This document shows, in pieces, positions 7,325 through 12,155 of a stretch of DNA of 12,155 bases (the stretch's first letter is position 1; the number at the start of each line of letters is the position of its first letter). The notes below the pieces were generated by a model. The model was given only the letters and a program-made list of their open reading frames with translations. It was not told the DNA's origin and did no database searches. This stretch comes from Streptococcus mitis. GTDB lineage: Bacteria; Bacillota; Bacilli; Lactobacillales; Streptococcaceae. A program made the translations under genes and the position numbers. The stretch is from positions 1 through 12,155 of the forward strand of contig JAGZLW010000053.1 of assembly GCA_018364455.1 (NCBI GenBank), in the 5' to 3' direction.

Positions 7325-8902
7325 ATGTGGGAACATCTAAAGTCTGAACAAAAAGACAAATACAAAACTTTAATTACCAACTTCGCTAGTTTGAGCCAAG
7401 CTTTCTCTCAAAAGGCAGAATCAGAAGATGAGGGACAAACAGAGAATTATGTTGCTCCAATTGTTAATTCTAAATTTCAAGAAACAGTCTTCCAGAAGGC
7501 TTTTAATGCGGTTGGGGAAGATATTGCCAATACCTCCTATGATGCCTCTGTCGTTGTGGATGAAAATCATAAATACCTAGTGGGTATTAAATCTTTTGGG
7601 ATTAATTCTGGAGACCAAAAGATCGCTCAGTTTAAGAAGGACTCTCAAGATTGGACGGACTTGTTGGGTGATATAAAATTCCATGCAGATATCTCAGCAG
7701 ATAAAGAAACGGCAGACAAGGGAAACTATCAACGCTATGAAGAGTTGGCACGAAAGATTGCGACCTTAAGGAACCAGAGAATCGAATCCTCTAAGGCACA
7801 AATCAAAGGTTTTAGCTCGGATTCGGTCAATGTTGAAGCTGTTTATCATGTCCTGATGCCAACATCAAAGGGAGAAAATCCGAAGATTTTTGTTGGAGAG
7901 ACGACTTATTTACCAGTTGATATTGATAATCTAGTCATTGAAGGATCAACTACTAAAAATAATCCAACTAATTTTCGATTTACGGATGGGCAACACCACT
8001 ACAAGTACACGGCAGCTGACAGTCAGCTCCACATGACTTTTAACAATAAAGATATTGTGGTAGATACTTGGGACGTCCATTATATTGAAGATCCTTTTTC
8101 TCTCTTTGAAAACCTTCATTTACTGACCGCTGAAAAGAGACAATCTGATATCTTAGAAACGGTGTCTTGGGTTATCACAGACAAACATGGAAATGTGGAA
8201 GAAAACTCGGGCTTTAATGCCTTTAATGGTGGTTCAAAATTAGCTAAGAAAGATCGTCTGCCACGGATTTTAAAGATTCAGGAAAAATTCAAAAACAGTC
8301 TCGCTCCAGAAGAACTAGCTTTTGTGACTTTTTCTTTAGAAGAAATCCTCTTGAAAAAGTGGACTAGCAAGGAAGAAAAAATTCAGATGAAGGCGATTCG
8401 TGAGGACTTGATTCACTTTGTCCACAATACTGGCAATAAAAAACTCATCAAGGAGATTGAACAGCTGGTTTATCGTCCAGTTAGTGAAGTTTACATTCCT
8501 CTGCCAGACTCTAAGAACTTTCATGACGAAAGGCCAGACTTCTTTGGTCCTGGATTTGGGGCTTTTGAGCCTGGCACTAAAAAACTAGCTCTACCAAAAG
8601 AAGAAAGAACCTTTAAGCTACGCTTTTTACCTTCTGGTGATGTCATTAATGCCTATATCAACCAAGAATCTGGTAAGGCAATTCAGTCAACTGATAAGCA
8701 AGAAATTCTTGGTAATTGGATCTTGCGTGGTGTTTTTCAGTTGAAAGAACGTGAAGTCTTGACAGGCCAACGACTCAATGAACTGGAAATCAACGGCATT
8801 CGTTTAGCCAAGTTTAAAAATGGCGAAATTGGAATTGAATTTATCTGGATTGATACTGAAAATCCACCAAGCGATGCCATCGGCTGGGTAGCAAAGAAAT
8901 AA
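7325..8902 (+). CDS. Probable Type II restriction endonuclease
   Basis: 525-residue soluble protein directly downstream of a C5-methyltransferase on the same strand, so most likely its cognate restriction enzyme. ATG 7325 was preferred over the in-frame GTG at 7319 because AGAGGG at 7314-7319 lies 5 bases before the ATG and overlaps the GTG. The N-terminal third contains a possible PD-(D/E)XK-like core: NSKFQETVF with E53, SYDASVVV with D73, then LVGIKSF with K89. The acidic residue normally two before the lysine is G87 here, so E53 may supply the missing carboxylate. The following region (DQKIAQFKKDSQDW) looks helical. The rest, including a segment near residue 170 (VEAVYHVLMP), was not assigned. 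No signal peptide or membrane segment is seen. Codon use and GC resemble the methylase gene. I do not recognise a named enzyme, so the function rests mainly on context and the partial motif. Confidence 0.72.
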   Translation: MWEHLKSEQKDKYKTLITNFASLSQAFSQKAESEDEGQTENYVAPIVNSKFQETVFQKAFNAVGEDIANTSYDASVVVDENHKYLVGIKSFGINSGDQKIAQFKKDSQDWTDLLGDIKFHADISADKETADKGNYQRYEELARKIATLRNQRIESSKAQIKGFSSDSVNVEAVYHVLMPTSKGENPKIFVGETTYLPVDIDNLVIEGSTTKNNPTNFRFTDGQHHYKYTAADSQLHMTFNNKDIVVDTWDVHYIEDPFSLFENLHLLTAEKRQSDILETVSWVITDKHGNVEENSGFNAFNGGSKLAKKDRLPRILKIQEKFKNSLAPEELAFVTFSLEEILLKKWTSKEEKIQMKAIREDLIHFVHNTGNKKLIKEIEQLVYRPVSEVYIPLPDSKNFHDERPDFFGPGFGAFEPGTKKLALPKEERTFKLRFLPSGDVINAYINQESGKAIQSTDKQEILGNWILRGVFQLKEREVLTGQRLNELEINGIRLAKFKNGEIGIEFIWIDTENPPSDAIGWVAKK

Positions 8903-8917
8903 AAGTCCGTTTTAGAC

Positions 8918-8950
8918 TAATTTCCACTTCGGTTAGGCAAGTGGAAGTTA
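8918..8950 (+). repeat. 12-bp inverted repeat after the endonuclease gene
   Basis: TAATTTCCACTT (8918-8929) and AAGTGGAAGTTA (8939-8950) form a stem with a single G-U pair and a 9-nt loop. There is no T-run after it, so it is a poor intrinsic terminator; it may be a processing or 3'-end stability structure, or a remnant of a small repeat element. Confidence 0.55.
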
Positions 8951-8954
8951 CTTT

Positions 8955-8989
8955 GAGAAGTTAGCGAGTTCAAATCAACTAACTTTCTC
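8955..8989 (+). repeat. Second hairpin upstream of rpoE
   Basis: AAGTTAG (8958-8964) pairs with CTAACTT (8979-8985), extended by GAG (8955-8957) with CTC (8987-8989) across a one-base bulge, around a 14-nt loop. It is followed by a C-rich run rather than T. It lies just before the rpoE promoter. Confidence 0.45.
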
Positions 8990-9000
8990 CCCCTTAACCT

Positions 9001-9029
9001 TTGACTATTCCGCAAAATTATCGTAAAAT
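9001..9029 (+). promoter_or_regulatory. rpoE promoter
   Basis: TTGACT (9001-9006) and TAAAAT (9024-9029) each match consensus at five of six positions and are separated by an ideal 17 bp, placing the start near 9036. A second candidate, an extended -10 (TGATAAAAT, 9040-9048), lies 19 bp further on. Either would give a leader of roughly 50-65 bases before the rpoE start. Confidence 0.75.
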
Positions 9030-9031
9030 AA

Positions 9032-9070
9032 AGAGTAAATGATAAAATGAGGTCAGAGTCTGTTTACTCT
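9032..9070 (+). repeat. 8-bp inverted repeat in the rpoE leader
   Basis: AGAGTAAA (9032-9039) and TTTACTCT (9063-9070) are perfect inverted copies 23 bases apart. They straddle the likely transcription start and the second -10 candidate and end about 19 bases before the Shine-Dalgarno. This could be an operator or a leader hairpin; the sequence does not distinguish these. Confidence 0.45.
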
Positions 9071-9101
9071 GGCGATAGTAGTATAAATGAGGAGAAACGC
9101 T

Positions 9102-9689
9102 TTGGAATTAGAAGTATTTGCTGGGCAAGAAAAAAGTGAACTATCTATGATTGAGGTAGCGCGTGCTATCTTGGAACTTCGTGGTCGCGACCATGAGATG
9201 CATTTTAGCGATCTTGTAAACGAAATTCAAAACTATCTTGGAACATCAAACAGCGATATCCGTGAAGCCTTGCCGTTGTTCTACACAGAGTTGAACTTTG
9301 ACGGTAGCTTCATCTCTCTTGGAGACAACAAATGGGGTCTTCGTTCATGGTATGGTGTGGACGAAATCGACGAAGAAATCATCGCTCTTGAAGAAAGTGA
9401 TGACGATGAAGTAGCACCAAAAGCTAAGAAAAAACGTGTCAATGCTTTCATGGATGGTGATTCAGATGCCATTGACTACAATGCGGACGATCCAGAAGAC
9501 GAAGATGCATACGAAGCAGATCCAGCTCTTTCATATGATGATGAAAATCCAGATGATGAGAAAAATGAAGTGGAAGCTTACGATGCAGAAATCAACGAAA
9601 TCGCCCCAGATGACTTGGGTGAAGACGTGGATCTCAACGAAGAAGACGACGAGTTTTCAGATGATGATACTGAAAACATCGAGGAATAA
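9102..9689 (+). CDS. rpoE: RNA polymerase delta subunit
   Basis: Small acidic RNA polymerase subunit of Firmicutes that increases specificity and promoter recycling by displacing nucleic acid from the core enzyme. The 195-residue product has a folded N-terminal winged-helix (HARE-HTH/delta) domain at about residues 8-85, with MIEVARAILELRG and DNKWGLRSWY, then a basic KAKKKR patch, then a long Asp/Glu-rich disordered tail to the C-terminus. The start is taken as TTG 9102 (protein begins MELEVFAGQE) because GAGGAG at 9089-9094 lies 7 bases upstream. The in-frame ATG at 9087 overlaps that ribosome binding site, has none of its own, and would add five residues unusual for the family. It sits directly before pyrG, an arrangement shared with Bacillus. 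Identification is secure. Confidence 0.96.
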   Translation: MELEVFAGQEKSELSMIEVARAILELRGRDHEMHFSDLVNEIQNYLGTSNSDIREALPLFYTELNFDGSFISLGDNKWGLRSWYGVDEIDEEIIALEESDDDEVAPKAKKKRVNAFMDGDSDAIDYNADDPEDEDAYEADPALSYDDENPDDEKNEVEAYDAEINEIAPDDLGEDVDLNEEDDEFSDDDTENIEE

Positions 9690-9699
9690 AAGTTAGCTA

Positions 9700-9736
9700 T
9701 TGACAATTATCCTATTTTTAGGTATCATATTGTTCG
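9700..9736 (+). promoter_or_regulatory. pyrG promoter with GGG start site
   Basis: A perfect -35 TTGACA (9700-9705), 17 bp spacing and -10 TATCAT (9723-9728) place the transcription start at the first G of GGGC (9736), seven bases after the -10. A GGGC start is the signature of pyrG promoters that undergo CTP-sensitive reiterative G addition in Bacillus subtilis and Lactococcus lactis. Confidence 0.82.
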
Positions 9737-9793
9737 GGCACCTCTTTTAGAGGTCGGGGCTCCCTAGTTCTTAGGGAGCTATTTTTGTTTTTT
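9736..9793 (+). terminator. pyrG leader attenuator (CTP-sensitive)
   Basis: The leader begins GGGC, contains a small hairpin (ACCTCT 9740-9745 with AGAGGT 9749-9754), then a strong terminator: GCTCCCTA (9759-9766) with TAGGGAGC (9772-9779), followed by a T-rich tail to 9793. By analogy with B. subtilis and L. lactis pyrG, low CTP stalls polymerase before the first C and slippage adds extra G residues. The poly-G can pair with the CUCCCU strand (9760-9765) and block the terminator, allowing pyrG expression. With ample CTP the terminator forms. The same hairpin probably also ends the rpoE transcript, which has no terminator of its own. Confidence 0.8.
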
Positions 9794-9811
9794 CAAGAAG
9801 GTATCTTCTTG
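9794..9811 (+). repeat. Small perfect hairpin in the pyrG leader
   Basis: CAAGAAG (9794-9800) and CTTCTTG (9805-9811) around a GTAT loop, right after the attenuator tail. It is followed by a weak TATTTT, so it could be a backup terminator or a leader structure. I see nothing further in the rest of the leader to 9913. Confidence 0.4.
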
Positions 9812-9925
9812 TATTTTGGTTGTGAATCTGGTGCAGTCGTCCCAGATTATTCTTATTAGTAGGGTCTTGTTTTCTATGTCCCCTCGTAGTTAGCAAAACC
9901 TTGAGCATTTTAGAAAGAGGAATCT

Positions 9926-11533
9926 ATGTCTACGAAATATATTTTTGTAACTGGTGGTGTGGTATCGTCTATTGGGAAAGGGATTGTTGCAGCGAGTCTG
10001 GGCCGTCTCTTAAAAAATCGTGGTCTCAAAGTAACCATTCAAAAGTTTGATCCTTATATCAATATCGATCCGGGAACTATGAGCCCTTACCAGCACGGGG
10101 AAGTTTTTGTGACAGATGACGGAGCTGAGACAGATTTGGACTTGGGTCACTATGAACGTTTCATCGATATCAATCTTAATAAATATTCCAACGTGACAAC
10201 TGGTAAAATTTACAGTGAAGTTCTTCGTAAAGAACGCCGTGGAGAATACCTTGGGGCAACTGTTCAGGTTATTCCTCATATCACAGATGCTTTGAAAGAA
10301 AAAATCAAGCGTGCCGCTCTAACGACCGACTCGGATGTCATTATCACAGAAGTTGGTGGAACAGTAGGAGATATCGAGTCCTTGCCATTCCTAGAGGCTC
10401 TTCGTCAGATGAAGGCAGATGTTGGCGCGGATAATGTTATGTACATCCATACAACCTTGCTTCCATACCTCAAGGCTGCTGGTGAAATGAAGACCAAACC
10501 AACTCAACACTCTGTCAAAGAATTGCGTGGATTGGGAATCCAGCCAAATATGTTGGTTATTCGTACAGAGCAACCAGCTGGTCAAGGAATTAAAAACAAA
10601 CTGGCCCAGTTCTGTGATGTGGCACCAGAAGCCGTTATCGAATCGTTGGATGTCGAACACCTTTACCAAATTCCATTGAACTTGCAGGCTCAAGGTATGG
10701 ATCAAATTGTCTGTGATCATTTGAAATTAGACGCACCAGTAGCAGATATGACAGAATGGTCAGCCATGGTGGACAAGGTCATGAACCTCAAGAAACAAGT
10801 TAAGATTTCCCTTGTTGGTAAGTATGTGGAGTTGCAAGATGCCTACATTTCTGTGGTCGAAGCCTTGAAACACTCTGGTTATGCTAACGACGCAGAAGTT
10901 AAGATTAATTGGATCAATGCCAATGATGTGACAGCAGAGAATGTGGCAGAGCTCTTGTCTGATGCGGACGGAATCATCGTACCAGGTGGTTTTGGCCAAC
11001 GTGGTACTGAAGGGAAAATCCAAGCCATTCGCTATGCGCGTGAGAATGATGTTCCAATGTTGGGAGTCTGCTTGGGAATGCAGTTGACTTGTATCGAGTT
11101 TGCTCGTCACGTTTTGGGTCTTGAAGGTGCCAATTCTGCAGAGCTTGCACCAGAAACAAAATACCCTATCATTGATATCATGCGTGATCAGATTGATGTT
11201 GAGGATATGGGTGGAACCCTTCGTTTGGGACTTTATCCATCTAAGTTGAAACGTGGCTCTAAGGCTGCGGCTGCTTATCACAATCAAGAAGTGGTGCAAC
11301 GCCGTCACCGTCACCGCTATGAGTTTAACAATGCCTTCCGTGAGCAGTTTGAGGCAGCAGGTTTTGTCTTTTCAGGAGTTTCTCCAGACAATCGCTTGGT
11401 AGAAATCGTGGAAATTCCTGAAAATAAATTCTTTGTAGCGTGTCAGTATCACCCTGAACTTTCAAGTCGTCCAAACCGCCCAGAAGAACTCTACACTGCC
11501 TTTGTGACTGCAGCGGTTGAGAACAGCAATTAG
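9926..11533 (+). CDS. pyrG: CTP synthase
   Basis: Converts UTP to CTP using ATP and ammonia from glutamine, the last step of de novo pyrimidine nucleotide synthesis. The 535-residue length is standard. The N-terminal synthase domain (about 1-265) opens with FVTGGVVSSIGKGI, containing the P-loop, and includes FDPYINIDPGTMSP and the EVGGTVGDIES segment. The C-terminal class I glutamine amidotransferase domain has the oxyanion segment GGFGQRG, the nucleophile C382 in GVCLGMQ, and the catalytic pair H509 and E511 in QYHPEL. ATG 9926 follows AAAGAGG at 9914-9920. The gene is preceded by its own promoter and attenuator, which implies control by CTP level, and is followed by a strong terminator. No anomaly is seen. 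Confidence 0.98.
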   Translation: MSTKYIFVTGGVVSSIGKGIVAASLGRLLKNRGLKVTIQKFDPYINIDPGTMSPYQHGEVFVTDDGAETDLDLGHYERFIDINLNKYSNVTTGKIYSEVLRKERRGEYLGATVQVIPHITDALKEKIKRAALTTDSDVIITEVGGTVGDIESLPFLEALRQMKADVGADNVMYIHTTLLPYLKAAGEMKTKPTQHSVKELRGLGIQPNMLVIRTEQPAGQGIKNKLAQFCDVAPEAVIESLDVEHLYQIPLNLQAQGMDQIVCDHLKLDAPVADMTEWSAMVDKVMNLKKQVKISLVGKYVELQDAYISVVEALKHSGYANDAEVKINWINANDVTAENVAELLSDADGIIVPGGFGQRGTEGKIQAIRYARENDVPMLGVCLGMQLTCIEFARHVLGLEGANSAELAPETKYPIIDIMRDQIDVEDMGGTLRLGLYPSKLKRGSKAAAAYHNQEVVQRRHRHRYEFNNAFREQFEAAGFVFSGVSPDNRLVEIVEIPENKFFVACQYHPELSSRPNRPEELYTAFVTAAVENSN

Positions 11534-11542
11534 CAAAATCAG

Positions 11543-11572
11543 AACCTTTGAGAAGAATCTCAGAGGTTTTTT
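11543..11572 (+). terminator. Intrinsic terminator of pyrG
   Basis: An 11-bp stem, AACCTTTGAGA (11543-11553) with TCTCAGAGGTT (11558-11568), has one G-U pair, an AGAA loop and six T at 11567-11572. It lies 9 bases after the pyrG stop codon. Confidence 0.93.
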
Positions 11573-11594
11573 GCTTGCATATTTAGGATAATAT

Positions 11595-11622
11595 TTGCAA
11601 TTTAAAAACATAGTGATATAAT
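11595..11622 (+). promoter_or_regulatory. Promoter of the secreted-protein gene
   Basis: An extended -10, TGA followed by TATAAT (11617-11622), has a weak -35 candidate TTGCAA (11595-11600) 16 bp upstream. The predicted start near 11629 leaves a leader of about 24 bases carrying AAGGAGG. Confidence 0.7.
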
Positions 11623-11652
11623 TAACATAAAAAATCCTAAGGAGGATCTACG

Positions 11653-12155
11653 ATGAAAAAAATCACATTATTTGGTTTGTCTCTAGCAGGTTTAGCTTTA
11701 CTAGCTTTCCCTCATTCAGGAAAAGCCTTTGAGCTTAAAGAAGTTTGGCATGTTAAAGGAGGAGTTGTGTATCAAGATGACAAAATTCTTCGATTTAACA
11801 ATGGCCATAGCGTAGATATCAAAGTCTTGGATTTGCCAAAAACTGAGAAAATCGAGTGGACGGTCAGTCTCAATGGTCAAGATCAAACTGTCAATTTCCT
11901 AAGTCAAGAAGTGGATAGAACCATCGGAGAAGAAGGACGTTACCTGAATTTCTATGTACCTTATGGCTATAGAGGAGATATCAAGGTAGAAGCCAAGAGC
12001 GGAAATGAAGTAAAAACCTGGTCCACTAAAGTAGTTGATGATGTATATAATGGTGGAAAGAGTGGCTACTACCATATTAAAGAATCAAATAATCAATACA
12101 CCTACCTTGATACTAAATGGGACTATCAAACCAAGACCTACACTGCTACCTTACC
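11653..12155 (+). CDS. Secreted protein, N-terminal part (runs off window)
   Basis: Partial gene of which 167 codons are visible, still open at the window edge. ATG 11653 has a perfect AAGGAGG (11639-11645) 7 bases upstream. The protein begins MKKITLFGLSLAGLALLAF, a typical signal peptide, with a likely cleavage after SGKA (residue 25). No lipobox cysteine is present, so it is not a lipoprotein. The exported part (VWHVKGGVVYQDDKILRF onward) alternates beta-like and charged segments and ends with an aromatic YYHIKESNNQYTYLDTKW stretch. That stretch is faintly reminiscent of the N-terminal regions of streptococcal cell-wall hydrolases or surface proteins, such as LytB-type glucosaminidases of mitis-group species; this is a guess. 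Domains that would settle the function, such as a hydrolase, choline-binding repeats or LPXTG, would lie beyond the window. It has its own promoter. Confidence 0.85.
   Translation, partial: MKKITLFGLSLAGLALLAFPHSGKAFELKEVWHVKGGVVYQDDKILRFNNGHSVDIKVLDLPKTEKIEWTVSLNGQDQTVNFLSQEVDRTIGEEGRYLNFYVPYGYRGDIKVEAKSGNEVKTWSTKVVDDVYNGGKSGYYHIKESNNQYTYLDTKWDYQTKTYTATL

Noticed and set aside
9087..9101. ATG at 9087 as the start of rpoE
   Set aside because: It overlaps the GAGGAG ribosome binding site serving TTG 9102, has no Shine-Dalgarno of its own, and adds five residues not typical of delta subunits.
9361..9689. Acidic GAT/GAA-rich 3' part of rpoE as a low-complexity repeat or a separate overlapping gene (Met/Lys/Thr-rich frame 9436-9696)
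   Set aside because: The Asp/Glu tail is normal for delta subunits; the overlapping frame is a shift artefact of the repeated GA-rich codons.
10760..11314. Long open frame on the minus strand inside pyrG, and similar ones inside valS (such as 1703-2104) and the methylase gene (6190-6657)
   Set aside because: These are mirror frames of strongly coding, well-identified genes; they lack ribosome binding sites and recognisable protein features.

Overview
The window looks like a chromosomal segment of a mitis-group Streptococcus (S. mitis, S. oralis or S. pneumoniae relatives). The grounds are the low-GC coding style, streptococcal extended -10 promoters, strong AGGAGG-type ribosome binding sites, and a delta subunit/CTP synthase pair (rpoE-pyrG) whose delta protein reads like the pneumococcal one as I remember it. 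All recognisable genes are on the + strand.

Layout: (1) 5-2656, complete valS (valyl-tRNA synthetase), closed by an intrinsic terminator whose T-tract runs into an extended -10 promoter. (2) 2728-5987, a strikingly AT-rich two-gene cassette: a PD-(D/E)XK nuclease-like protein of the HamA/DUF1837 type, then an SF2 helicase of the HamB type. This has the organisation of a Hachiman (or related AbpAB-like) anti-phage system. The helicase gene is split by a frameshift exactly between motif V and motif VI. (3) 6034-8902, a Type II restriction-modification pair: a C5-cytosine methyltransferase, then, behind its own terminator and promoter, a probable restriction endonuclease. Its base composition is much closer to the housekeeping genes than to the Hachiman-like cassette, so the two defence modules probably arrived separately. 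(4) 8903-9101, a non-coding stretch with two hairpins and a good promoter, leading to rpoE. (5) 9102-9689 rpoE and 9926-11533 pyrG, separated by a leader with the hallmarks of CTP-sensitive reiterative-transcription attenuation. (6) 11653-12155, the 5' part of a secreted protein, cut by the window edge.

The island between valS and rpoE is therefore a small defence hot spot between housekeeping genes. Its restriction-modification part looks intact. In its Hachiman-like part the nuclease gene is intact but the helicase is broken. At the break, one 17-bp sequence reads as plausible native protein in both frames, which suggests a deletion between short direct repeats. This is the most interesting feature of the window. 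No tRNA, rRNA, CRISPR array, IS element or integrase was seen.
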